In this document: in pieces, positions 16,902-24,736 of the stretch
Numbering within the stretch: the first letter of the stretch is position 1
How the letters are laid out: each line of letters opens with the position of its first letter
Notes under the pieces: generated by a model
Told to the model about the DNA's origin: nothing
Database searches by the model: none
The model's input: only the letters and a program-made list of their open reading frames with translations
Source of the DNA: Microbacter sp. GSS18
GTDB lineage: Bacteria; Actinomycetota; Actinomycetes; Actinomycetales; Microbacteriaceae
Assembly: GCA_029319145.1 (NCBI GenBank)
Contig: CP119753.1
Span: 1,984,001 to 2,048,000 of the forward strand
DNA length: 64,000 nucleotides
Reading direction: 5' to 3'
Program-made: the position numbers and the translations under genes

Positions 16902-18842
16902 ATGTCCACCTCCACCGCCGCACGCCGCCGCGGACGTCGAACCCCGGACGGCCCGCGCGCGAGCTTCCGCCAGCTGCTCCCGTTCCTCTTCGAGCACTCC
17001 CGCGTGCTCGTCGTCGTCGCCGTCCTCAGCGTCATCGGAGCGGTCCTGACGCTCGCCCAGCCGCTCGTCGTCGGCCAGGTCATCACGCGCGTGCAGGCCG
17101 GCGACACGCTGGGCCTGCTGGTGTGGGGGCTCGTCGCGCTCGTCGTGACGGCATCCCTCATCTCGGGCTTCCAGCACTATCTGCTCCAGCGCACCGGCAC
17201 CGCCGTGGTCTACTCGAGCCGGCGCAGCCTCATCGCCCGCATCCTGCACCTGCCGATCAGCGAGTTCGACGCGCGCCGCACCGGCGACCTCGTCTCGCGC
17301 GTGGGCACCGACACGACGCTGCTCTACGCCGTCCTGACGCAGGGACTGGCGGATGCCGTCGGCAACGCGCTCATCTTTCTCGGCGCGCTCGTGGCCATGG
17401 CGATCATCGACCCCGTGCTTCTCGTGGCGATCGTCGTCGTCATCGGGGTGTCGGTCGTGGGCGTCGTGCTGCTCAGCGGCCGCATCCGCCGCGCCACCGC
17501 GCAGCAGCAGGAGAAGGTCGGCGAGCTCGCGTCGGGCGTCGAGCGGGCGATCGGCTCGATCCGCACCGTGCGCGCCGCGGGCGCCGGCGAGCGCGAGGAG
17601 GCCGCCGTGACAGGCCTCGCGCACGAGGCGTACGGCATCGGCGTGCGCATCGCCAAGGTGTCGGCGCTCGTCGTGCCGATCGCGGGCATCGCGCTGCAGG
17701 TGTCGCTGCTGGTGGTCCTCGGGTTCGGCGGGTTCCGCGTGGCGTCGGGCGCCATCACGATCGCGAGCCTGGTGACGTTCGTGATGTTCCTGTTCATGCT
17801 CATCGCGCCGCTGGGGACGTTCTTCGGCGCGATCACGTCGGTCAACCAGGCCCTCGGTGCGCTGGGGCGCATCCAGGAGGTGCTCGACCTGCCGACCGAG
17901 ACGTCGAAGGACGCCGAGATCGCGGCATCCGTCGCGGTCGATCGCGAGCCCGAGTCGCCGGAGGCCGCAGCCGGCGAGGCACCGGCGGCGATCGCGTTCC
18001 GCGACGTGCGCTTCGCCTACCCCGAGAGCGTCGTCGCCGCGCGCCGCACCGCCGAGACGGAGGCGCGTGCGGTTCTCGAGAACGCCCACGTCGACACGTC
18101 GTCGATGCCGCTGGACGCGGACGATGCCGGCCCGGGCGCGGCGGCCGCGGCACCCGATCGCGGCGAGGTGCTGCACGGGGTCTCGTTCGACGTGCCGCGC
18201 GGCGCCCGCGTCGCCCTCGTCGGCCCGTCGGGCGCCGGCAAGTCCACCACGCTCGCGCTGATCGAGCGGTTCTACGACCCCACCGGCGGCACCATCCTGC
18301 TCGACGGGCAGGACGTGCGCACGCTCGATCGCGCCGCGCTGCGCGCGCAGCTCGGCTATGTCGAGCAGGATGCGCCGACCCTCGCCGGCACGATCGCCGA
18401 CAACCTGCGACTGGCCTCGCCCGACGCGACGGATGCCGACTGCGAGCGCGTGCTGCGGGCGGTGAACCTCGGTGACGTCCTCGACCGCAGCGAGCTCGGT
18501 CTTCAGGCGCCGGTCGGCGAGGCGGGCGTCATGCTCTCGGGCGGTGAGCGCCAGCGCCTGGCGATCGCGCGCGCACTGCTGGCTGCGCCCCCGATCCTGC
18601 TGCTGGACGAGTCGACGTCGTCGCTGGACGGCCTGAACGAGCAGCGCATGCGCGAGGCGATCGACGCCGTCGCCGCCGGGCGCACGCTCATCGTCATCGC
18701 GCACCGGCTCTCGACCGTCGTGGACAGCGACCTGATCGTCGTCATGGAGAACGGCCGCGTCGTCGGCCAGGGCACGCACTCCGACCTGGTGGCCTCGACC
18801 CCGCTCTACCGCGACCTCGCCAAGCACCAGCTGCTGGTGTGA
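16902..18842 (+). CDS. ABC exporter with fused membrane and ATPase domains (MsbA/LmrA-like)
   Basis: A 646-residue half-transporter expected to work as a homodimer. Six membrane helices occupy about residues 35-320. The nucleotide-binding domain has the A-loop at FAYPE (tyrosine 373), Walker A GPSGAGKS starting at 441, signature LSGGERQRLAIARALL from 545, Walker B ILLLDEST and the H-loop IAHRLST. Odd feature: some 46 residues (about 377-422, rich in Ala, Glu and Asp) are inserted between the A-loop strand and VLHGVSFDVP, where most relatives have fewer than ten. The substrate is unknown. It is divergent from the ABC-2 exporter operon. Confidence 0.9.
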   Translation: MSTSTAARRRGRRTPDGPRASFRQLLPFLFEHSRVLVVVAVLSVIGAVLTLAQPLVVGQVITRVQAGDTLGLLVWGLVALVVTASLISGFQHYLLQRTGTAVVYSSRRSLIARILHLPISEFDARRTGDLVSRVGTDTTLLYAVLTQGLADAVGNALIFLGALVAMAIIDPVLLVAIVVVIGVSVVGVVLLSGRIRRATAQQQEKVGELASGVERAIGSIRTVRAAGAGEREEAAVTGLAHEAYGIGVRIAKVSALVVPIAGIALQVSLLVVLGFGGFRVASGAITIASLVTFVMFLFMLIAPLGTFFGAITSVNQALGALGRIQEVLDLPTETSKDAEIAASVAVDREPESPEAAAGEAPAAIAFRDVRFAYPESVVAARRTAETEARAVLENAHVDTSSMPLDADDAGPGAAAAAPDRGEVLHGVSFDVPRGARVALVGPSGAGKSTTLALIERFYDPTGGTILLDGQDVRTLDRAALRAQLGYVEQDAPTLAGTIADNLRLASPDATDADCERVLRAVNLGDVLDRSELGLQAPVGEAGVMLSGGERQRLAIARALLAAPPILLLDESTSSLDGLNEQRMREAIDAVAAGRTLIVIAHRLSTVVDSDLIVVMENGRVVGQGTHSDLVASTPLYRDLAKHQLLV

Positions 18843-18877
18843 TCGCCGGGTCATGCGCGGAGCCGGCCCTTTCGCGT

Positions 18878-18936
18878 CGAACCGCCCCCTTCTCTCGCGT
18901 CCGCACGGGGCGGGTCGGCGAGAAGGGGGCGGTTCG
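18878..18936. terminator. Bidirectional terminator between ABC exporter and pckG
   Basis: A perfect 17-bp stem: CGAACCGCCCCCTTCTC (18878-18894) pairs with 18920-18936 around a 25-base loop. It lies between convergent stops at 18842 and 18954. Confidence 0.75.
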
Positions 18937-18953
18937 GCGCTGGGCGAGAGGGG

Positions 18954-20831
18954 TCAGGCGCGCTTGAGGCGGTAGCGCAGGGACTCCAGCTCGGCGGTCA
19001 GAGCAGCAGGGACCTTGCCGTCGAAGGTGGCGTAGAACTCCTCGGTCAGGTCGGTCTCGCGCAGCCACGACGCAGCATCGACCGAGAACAGCTCGTCGAG
19101 GTCGGCCTGCGGCACCTCGACGCCGTCGAGGTTGAGGTCCTGGGTCTGCGGCAGACGCCCGATCGGGCTGTCCTGCGCGTCGACCTGCCCCTCGACCCGG
19201 CGGATGATCCAGTCGATGACGCGGGCGTTGTCGCCGAACCCGGGCCACAGGAAGCGGCCGTCGGCGCCCTTGCGGAACCAGTTGACCTGGAAGATGCGGG
19301 GCGCCCGGTCGAAGCGCAGGTTCTGGCCGACCTTGAGCCAGTGGCCGAAGTAGTCGGCCATGTTGTAGCCGCAGAACGGCAGCATCGCGAACGGGTCGCG
19401 GCGCAACTCCCCCACGGTGCCCTCGGCGGCCGCGGTGCGCTCGGACGAGATGTTCGAGCCCATGAACACGCCGTGCGTCCAGTCGGTGGCCTCCACGACG
19501 AGCGGGACGTTGGTCGCTCGGCGCCCGCCGAACAGGATCGCGTCCAGCGGCACGCCCTCGGGACGCTCCCAGTCGTCGGCGATCTGCGGGCACTGGCCGG
19601 CCGAGACGGTGAAGCGCGAGTTCGGGTGGGCTGCGGGCCGGTCGGATGCCGGGGTCCAGGGGTTGCCCTCCCAGTCGATGAGCTCTGCCGGCGGCTCGTC
19701 GGTCAGACCCTCCCACCACACGTCCCCGTCGGGGCGGAGCGCCACGTTGGTGAAGATCGTGTTGCCCCACAGGGTCTCCACGGCGGTGATGTTGGTGGAC
19801 TCGCCGGTGCCGGGAGCGACGCCGAAGAAGCCGGCCTCGGGGTTGATGGCCCACAGGCGACCGTCCTCGCCGGGCCGCAGCCAGGCGATGTCGTCGCCAA
19901 GCGTCTCCACCCGCCACCCGGGGATCGTCGGGCGCAGCATCGCGAGGTTGGTCTTGCCGCACGCCGAGGGGAACGCCGCTGCGACGTGGTATGCCTTGCC
20001 TTCGGGGCTGATGACGCGGATCAGCAGCATGTGCTCGGCGAGCCAGCCCTCGTCGCGGCCGATGACCGACGCGATGCGCAGCGCGAAGCACTTCTTGGCG
20101 AGGATCGCGTTGCCGCCGTAGCCCGAGCCGAACGACCAGACCTCGAGGGTGTCGGGGAAGTGGACGATGTACTTCTCGTCGTTGCACGGCCACGCGACGT
20201 CGGCCTCGCCGGGCTCCAGCGGCGCGCCCACCGAGTGCACGGTCTTGACCCACGGGGCGCCGGCGGCGATCTCCTGCAGCACCTCGGTGCCGACGCGCGT
20301 CATGACCTCGATCGACGTCACGGCGTATGCGCTGTCGGTGACCTGGACGCCGATGTGCGACAGCGGGCCGCCCACGGCGCCCATCGAGAACGGCACGACG
20401 TACATCGTGCGGCCGCGCATCGAACCCTCGAACAGCGGCGTGATCGTCTGCCGGATCTCGTCGGGGGCGACCCAGTTGTTGGTGGGGCCGGCGTCCTCTT
20501 CGCGCTCGGACGAGATGAAGGTGCGCGACTCGGTGCGCGCGACGTCGCTCGGGTGGGAGCGGGCGAGGTACGAGCCGGGGCGCCACTCGGGGTTGAGCTT
20601 GATGAGCTTGCCCTCGTCGACCTGCTGGCGCAGCAGCGCGTCGTTCTCGGCGCGCGAGCCGTCGACCCAGTGGATGCTGTCGGGCTTGGTCAGCGCGGCG
20701 ATCTCATCGACCCACTCGCGGAGGGCGGCCATGCCCTCCCCCTCGACCGCGGGGACCGCGCCGAACGTGCGACGGACTCCCTCGGACGTTGCGGTCTGGA
20801 TGGGCCGGGTGAAGATGTCGGCGAGGGCCAT
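18954..20831 (-). CDS. pckG: Phosphoenolpyruvate carboxykinase (GTP)
   Basis: Converts oxaloacetate and GTP to phosphoenolpyruvate, the entry to gluconeogenesis. The 625-residue length is normal for the GTP-dependent family. The kinase loop [13 protein letters not shown] is present, as are the substrate-binding stretches [11 protein letters not shown] and FALRIAS and the late [29 protein letters not shown] lies seven bases upstream of the ATG. The promoter region shared with the divergent regulator gene carries an inverted repeat GTTCAGA-N7-TCTGAAC. This position next to a RamB-type regulator of acetate and gluconeogenic genes suggests control by carbon source. Confidence 0.96.
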   Translation of the reverse strand: MALADIFTRPIQTATSEGVRRTFGAVPAVEGEGMAALREWVDEIAALTKPDSIHWVDGSRAENDALLRQQVDEGKLIKLNPEWRPGSYLARSHPSDVARTESRTFISSEREEDAGPTNNWVAPDEIRQTITPLFEGSMRGRTMYVVPFSMGAVGGPLSHIGVQVTDSAYAVTSIEVMTRVGTEVLQEIAAGAPWVKTVHSVGAPLEPGEADVAWPCNDEKYIVHFPDTLEVWSFGSGYGGNAILAKKCFALRIASVIGRDEGWLAEHMLLIRVISPEGKAYHVAAAFPSACGKTNLAMLRPTIPGWRVETLGDDIAWLRPGEDGRLWAINPEAGFFGVAPGTGESTNITAVETLWGNTIFTNVALRPDGDVWWEGLTDEPPAELIDWEGNPWTPASDRPAAHPNSRFTVSAGQCPQIADDWERPEGVPLDAILFGGRRATNVPLVVEATDWTHGVFMGSNISSERTAAAEGTVGELRRDPFAMLPFCGYNMADYFGHWLKVGQNLRFDRAPRIFQVNWFRKGADGRFLWPGFGDNARVIDWIIRRVEGQVDAQDSPIGRLPQTQDLNLDGVEVPQADLDELFSVDAASWLRETDLTEEFYATFDGKVPAALTAELESLRYRLKRA

Positions 20832-20856
20832 CGCTTTGCTCCTTTGTCTGCGGGGC

Positions 20857-20877
20857 GTTCAGATTCGAGTTCTGAAC
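20857..20877. promoter_or_regulatory. Candidate operator in the pckG leader/promoter
   Basis: A perfect 7-bp inverted repeat, GTTCAGA (20857-20863) and TCTGAAC (20871-20877) with a 7-base centre, 26 to 46 bases upstream of the pckG start codon. Its place close to the core promoter suggests a repressor site. The binding protein is unknown; the adjacent RamB-like regulator is one candidate. Confidence 0.5.
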
Positions 20878-20933
20878 CAACTTTCCCGCCGCAACACCCT
20901 CTCTTGACCTCCAAAGCCGCGTAAAGAGTCGTG

Positions 20934-20957
20934 ATTCTTTCACTATGATCAAAGAAT
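20934..20957. promoter_or_regulatory. Candidate autoregulatory operator over a leaderless ramB-like promoter
   Basis: ATTCTTT (20934-20940) and AAAGAAT (20951-20957) form a perfect 7-bp inverted repeat with a 10-base centre. It encloses the -10 hexamer TATGAT (20944-20949), which ends six bases before the ATG at 20956; the right arm runs into the start codon. Binding here would block both transcription initiation and the first codon, as expected of negative autoregulation. Confidence 0.55.
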
Positions 20958-22392
20958 GACTCCCACCCGGCTGGAACTGTCGACCCTCGGCCACCGCATC
21001 CGTCATGAGCGCGTCTCGCACGGGTTCACGCTCGACGAGCTGGGCGAGCTCGTCGGCGTCGCCGGCTCCCAGCTGAGCCTCATCGAGAACGGCAAGCGCG
21101 AGCCGAAGCTGTCGCTCCTGCAGAGCATCGCGCAGGCCACCGGCGTCGACGTCGCCGACCTGCTGTCGGCCGAGCCGCCCAACCGGCGTGCGGCGCTGGA
21201 GATCGAGCTGGAGCGGGCGCAGTCCAGCTCGGTCTTCCGGCAGCTCGGCATCGCGCCGGTCAAGGTCACCAAGGGCATGAGCGACGAGACGATCGAGTCG
21301 ATCCTGGGCCTCCACCGCGAGCTGCAGCGTCGCGAGCGCGAGGCGATCGCGACCCCCGAAGAGGCGCGGCGAGCCAACACCGAGCTGCGCCTGAAGATGC
21401 GCGCGCACGACAACTACCTCCCCGACATCGAGAAACTCGCGGAGAAGCAGCTCAAGGCCGCCGGGCACACCTCCGGCGCGCTGACCCATCGCACCGTGAG
21501 CATCATGGCCGAGCAGCTGGGCTTCGAGCTCATCTACGTCAACGACCTGCCGCGGTCGACGCGCTCGATCACCGACCTCGAGCACGGCCGCATCTACCTG
21601 CCGCCCGCCTCGATTCCGGGCGGGCACGGACTGCGCTCGATGGCGCTTCAGGCGATGGCGCACCGCCTGCTCGGGCACGAGCGGCCCACCGACTACGCCG
21701 ACTTCCTGCAGCAGCGCCTCGAGATCAACTACTACGCCGCGTGCGCGCTGATGCCCGAGACGGCCTCGGTGGCGTTCCTGCAGCAGGCCAAGAAGGACCG
21801 CGACCTGGCGGTGGAGGACTTCCGCGATGCGTTCGGCGTCACCCATGAGGCGGCCGGCATGCGGCTGACGAATCTGGCGACGCGCCATCTCGGCATCCGG
21901 CTTCACTTCATGCGTGTCGGCGGCAACGGCGGCATCAATCGTGTCTACGAGAACGACGACCTGCCCCTGCCGATGGACGTCACCGGCGCGATCGACGGCC
22001 AGATCGCGTGCCGCAAGTTCTCGGCGCGCGCGGCCTTCTCGGAGCAGAACCGCACGACCGAGCACTACCAGTACACCGACACCCCCGCCGGCACGTTCTG
22101 GGACTCCACGCAGACGGGCACCACCGCCGACGGCGAGTTCTCGATCACGGTGGGCGTCCCCTTCGACGACGCCCGGTGGTTCCGCGGCCGCGAGACCCAG
22201 AACCGCGCCGTATCGACGTGCCCGGACGAGGCCTGCTGCCGCCGCGCGCCCTCTCAGAGCATCGAGCGCTGGCAGGGCAAGGCCTGGCCCAGCGCCCGCG
22301 TGCACATGCAGATGTTCTCGCCGCTCCCCCGCGGCGCGTTCCCCGGCGTCGACGACAACGACGTCTACGCGTTCCTCGAGCGGCACGCGTAG
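20956..22392 (+). CDS. ramB: RamB-like regulator of acetate/gluconeogenic metabolism (XRE HTH + IrrE/ImmA-like domain)
   Basis: A 478-residue transcription factor. An XRE helix-turn-helix fills about residues 8-65 (LGHRIRHERVSHGFTLDELG, LSLIENGKREP). It is followed by an IrrE-type region (MALQAMAHRLLGHERPTDYADF, keeping an H-x4 pattern near the usual HELGH site) and the short-chain fatty acyl regulator C-terminal domain with CPDEACCRRAPSQ, likely metal-binding cysteines. In Corynebacterium glutamicum RamB represses acetate genes and acts on pck. The gene's position divergent from pckG fits that role. The symbol rests on architecture and context, not on a measured regulon. Its transcript looks leaderless. 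Confidence 0.8.
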   Translation: MTPTRLELSTLGHRIRHERVSHGFTLDELGELVGVAGSQLSLIENGKREPKLSLLQSIAQATGVDVADLLSAEPPNRRAALEIELERAQSSSVFRQLGIAPVKVTKGMSDETIESILGLHRELQRREREAIATPEEARRANTELRLKMRAHDNYLPDIEKLAEKQLKAAGHTSGALTHRTVSIMAEQLGFELIYVNDLPRSTRSITDLEHGRIYLPPASIPGGHGLRSMALQAMAHRLLGHERPTDYADFLQQRLEINYYAACALMPETASVAFLQQAKKDRDLAVEDFRDAFGVTHEAAGMRLTNLATRHLGIRLHFMRVGGNGGINRVYENDDLPLPMDVTGAIDGQIACRKFSARAAFSEQNRTTEHYQYTDTPAGTFWDSTQTGTTADGEFSITVGVPFDDARWFRGRETQNRAVSTCPDEACCRRAPSQSIERWQGKAWPSARVHMQMFSPLPRGAFPGVDDNDVYAFLERHA

Positions 22393-22405
22393 GCGCGGCG
22401 GCGCG

Positions 22406-22579
22406 TCAGGCGTCGTGGATGCCGCCGCGGATCGCCGCGACGAGCTCGGGCGTCGGCTCGGTGATGCCGTGCACCTCGGCTGCGTGGGTCGCGGCCGCGG
22501 CGAGCACCTCGTCGTCCGTCGCCCCCGAGACCACGCCCTCGCAGCCGGGCACCACCGTGTCGCATTCGAACGTGCGCAT
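22406..22579 (-). CDS. DUF1059 small protein
   Basis: A 57-residue protein starting MRTFECDTVVPGCEGVVSG, which matches the DUF1059 pattern (short, two cysteines in C-x6-PGC arrangement, then a helix ending in H-x-HG, here HAAEVHG). The family's function is unknown; a small metal-binding role is plausible from the cysteines and histidines. CAGGAGC lies seven bases upstream of the ATG. It follows a second, related small gene in the same direction, with a 15-bp gap. Confidence 0.75.
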   Translation of the reverse strand: MRTFECDTVVPGCEGVVSGATDDEVLAAAATHAAEVHGITEPTPELVAAIRGGIHDA

Positions 22580-22594
22580 GTTCTGCTCCTGTCG

Positions 22595-22750
22595 TCAGGA
22601 CACCGGCCGGGCCATCGACCGCGCGTCGTCCTCGGAGAGGTCCATGTCGTGCACCGAACTCGCGTGCGCGCGGGCAGTGGCGACGACCGCCGCCAGGTCC
22701 GCCCCGCGCAGCACCGCGCCGCACGGGCATTCGATCGTCTGGCCGTCCAT
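22595..22750 (-). CDS. DUF1059-like small cysteine protein
   Basis: A 51-residue protein beginning MDGQTIECPCGAVLRG, with a CPC motif and a following helix ARAHASSVHDM. The layout parallels the neighbouring DUF1059 protein (cysteine pair, helix, histidine), so the two look like diverged tandem copies. GAGGAGAG precedes the ATG. No function is known. It is divergent from the SARP regulator gene, whose GTG start lies 62 bp away. Confidence 0.65.
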   Translation of the reverse strand: MDGQTIECPCGAVLRGADLAAVVATARAHASSVHDMDLSEDDARSMARPVS

Positions 22751-22812
22751 GGGGCTCTCCTCGTCTTTGTGGCATCCTGTCCGACAGGCGTTGGCGGATC
22801 ATTGGGGAAATC

Positions 22813-23562
22813 GTGGCACGCATCTTCGTGACCGGGGGCGTGCGGTGCGAGGGTCCCGACGGATCGTTCGCGGATGCCGACCTGCCCGGCGCGCAGGGAC
22901 GCGCGGCGTTCGGCATCCTGGTCCTCGAGCGGCGGCCCCTCACGCGCGATGCTCTGGCCGATCTGGTGTGGGGCGAGGCCCTGCCGGCGCAGTGGAACGG
23001 CGCGCTCACCTCGATCCTGTCGAAGGTCCGCCGGCTCGTCACGGGCACCGGCCTCGACGGAGGCGCCGTGGTCGCCTCGGCGGGCGGGACGTGCGCGATC
23101 CATCTGCCCGCCGATGCGTGGGTGGATGTCGAAGAGGCGGGCCGCCGGCTCGACGCCGCCGAAGGGGCGCTGCGCCGCGGCGACGCGGTGTCGGCGACCA
23201 CGGACGCGACCGTCGCCTCGGCCGTGCTGCGCCGCCCGCTGCTGCCGGGACTCTCGGGCGACTGGATCGAGGCGCGCCGCGCCCAGCACGACGACGCGCT
23301 GCAGCGCTGCCTGCTCGTCCTCGCGACCGGATGGAACGCCCGCGGCAATCACGATCTCGCCGCGATCATCGCCGCCGACGCGGTCTCTCGGGACGCGCTG
23401 CGCGAGCGGGCTCACCGCGAGCTGATCCGCGCCGAGCTCGGCCGCGGCGACCGCGGCGCCGCGCTGCGCGCCTACGACCGGTGCGTGCGCGTGCTGGACG
23501 ACGAGTTGGCGATCGCCCCCGATCCCGCCACGCGGGCGCTCATCGCGCACCTCGATTCCTGA
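22813..23562 (+). CDS. AfsR/SARP family regulator (BTAD domain)
   Basis: A 249-residue protein with the small SARP layout. An OmpR-type winged-helix DNA-binding domain fills about residues 1-95 (RRPLTRDALADLVWGEALPAQW, then LTSILSKVRRLV). A helical BTAD domain follows (about 105-245, with DDALQRCLLVLATGW, RERAHRELIRAELGRGD and ALRAYDRCVRVLDDEL). It lacks the ATPase and TPR parts of AfsR. SARPs usually activate secondary-metabolite clusters, but none is visible nearby. It may instead control the divergent DUF1059 pair. It starts with GTG 22813. Confidence 0.82.
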   Translation: MARIFVTGGVRCEGPDGSFADADLPGAQGRAAFGILVLERRPLTRDALADLVWGEALPAQWNGALTSILSKVRRLVTGTGLDGGAVVASAGGTCAIHLPADAWVDVEEAGRRLDAAEGALRRGDAVSATTDATVASAVLRRPLLPGLSGDWIEARRAQHDDALQRCLLVLATGWNARGNHDLAAIIAADAVSRDALRERAHRELIRAELGRGDRGAALRAYDRCVRVLDDELAIAPDPATRALIAHLDS

Positions 23563-23574
23563 GGGCGCAGGCGC

Positions 23575-24642
23575 TCACGCCCCTGTGAACGTGCGATAGC
23601 GCTCGAGCGCCGCGGTGACGTCGTCGGCGTGGGCCGCCTCCGGGCGGAACAGCTCGGGGACCTCGCGTCTGACGGCGACCGCGTGCGTCCAGCGGCCGAC
23701 CACCTGACCGCTCGCGATGAGGACGGCCGCGACCATGCCGTTCTTCGATGGGCCGACGCGATCGAGCAGTTCCGGTGCGCACACGGCGCTGCGATCGGCG
23801 TACGAGAGGTAGTACTCGTCGAACGGAGGGAGGGCGATGACACCGGGCGGGCGGGGCGACCGGCGGGGACGGGGCGGCGCCGCGGTGTACCGAGCGTCAT
23901 CGCCGTCGCCCGTCACCGTCAGCCGCGTCGCGGCGGCCTCGGCCGCCCGGCGCGCAGTGCCCAGCGGCAGGCCGCTCCACCACGCGAAGTCCCCGACGCC
24001 CGCGGGCCCGTGGCCGACGATGTAGCGGGCGAAGAGCTCGGCGTGCGGGTCGGCGGGCGTCACGGCATCCCGCACCCACTCCTCGGCGAGCACGATGTGC
24101 TGCTCCCGCGCGGTGCCGTCGTCGCGGCGCGCGACCGGTCCCTGGCACACGACGCCGCGCAACGACAGCGCCACGAGCAGGTGGTAGCCGCGCTGACCCG
24201 CGGTCCCCACTCTCCCGCCGTCGAGCACCGCGAACAGCTCGTCGCGCGTGAGCCGGCCGCCGCCGCGCAGCGCCGCCCGCGTGATCTTCTCGGCCCGGGC
24301 GAAGTCGTCCCCGGCGAGACCCTCGCGGCGATGGGCCGACGCCAGGCCGCGGAACTGGCGCTCGCCCGTGATCGGCAGCATCCAGCCGAGGTCGCGCGCG
24401 GGCACGATGTGGATGGTGCCGCGCATCGTCCACGAGCGGACGATCTCGCCCCGGTCGAACGCCGCGTCGACATCGCGCACGGTGGGCGCTCCCCGCGTGC
24501 GGACGCCGAGCGCCCACCGCCCCCCGCGGAACTCCTGCGACTGGACGGCGAGCATGTGACGAGCGGCGTCGGCCACGCTCTGCGCGGGTGCCGTCAGCCG
24601 ATGCGATCTCAGTCGCGCGTCGGGGACGGAGCGGGACGCCAT
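23575..24642 (-). CDS. AlkZ-like winged-helix DNA-binding protein (DUF1006/HTH_42)
   Basis: A 355-residue protein of the family that includes the interstrand-crosslink glycosylase AlkZ of Streptomyces. It opens with ASRSVPDARLRSHRLTAP, contains the conserved MLAVQSQEFRGGRWAL and the TMRGTIHIVPARDLGWML stretch of the winged-helix module, and ends with an LPPFDEYYLSYADR motif. Catalytic glutamines of AlkZ (QxQ) correspond to the AVQSQE segment here. The start is ATG 24642, six bases after CAGGAT, so leaderless. A glycosylase role is inferred from the family; paralogues without tested activity are common. Confidence 0.78.
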   Translation of the reverse strand: MASRSVPDARLRSHRLTAPAQSVADAARHMLAVQSQEFRGGRWALGVRTRGAPTVRDVDAAFDRGEIVRSWTMRGTIHIVPARDLGWMLPITGERQFRGLASAHRREGLAGDDFARAEKITRAALRGGGRLTRDELFAVLDGGRVGTAGQRGYHLLVALSLRGVVCQGPVARRDDGTAREQHIVLAEEWVRDAVTPADPHAELFARYIVGHGPAGVGDFAWWSGLPLGTARRAAEAAATRLTVTGDGDDARYTAAPPRPRRSPRPPGVIALPPFDEYYLSYADRSAVCAPELLDRVGPSKNGMVAAVLIASGQVVGRWTHAVAVRREVPELFRPEAAHADDVTAALERYRTFTGA

Positions 24643-24648
24643 GCACCC

Positions 24649-24654
24649 ATCCTG
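24649..24654 (-). promoter_or_regulatory. -10 hexamer of leaderless AlkZ-like gene
   Basis: CAGGAT on the minus strand, six bases before the ATG at 24642. Confidence 0.5.
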
Positions 24655-24687
24655 CCCGCCGCCGCCGACACCCGCCCGCACGCGCGA

Positions 24688-24722
24688 GGACCCCGCCACA
24701 CGGAGATGCCGTGGCGGGGTCC
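24688..24722 (-). terminator. Terminator of gabD
   Basis: A perfect 12-bp stem, GGACCCCGCCAC (24688-24699) and GTGGCGGGGTCC (24711-24722), begins 15 bases after the gabD stop. Confidence 0.7.
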
Positions 24723-24736
24723 CGGGCGAGCGAGGC

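Noticed and set aside
20878..20883. AACTTT as half of a C. glutamicum-type RamB site between pckG and the ramB-like gene.
   Set aside because: Only a short match to part of the known consensus, with no extension into TTTGCAAA; such hexamers arise by chance in an AT-richer gap.
22008..23588. Long Arg-rich open frames on either strand overlapping ramB and the SARP gene.
   Set aside because: They are antisense or out-of-frame reads typical of GC-rich DNA: Arg/Pro/Ala-rich composition, no domain, and fully covered by genes with clear family motifs.
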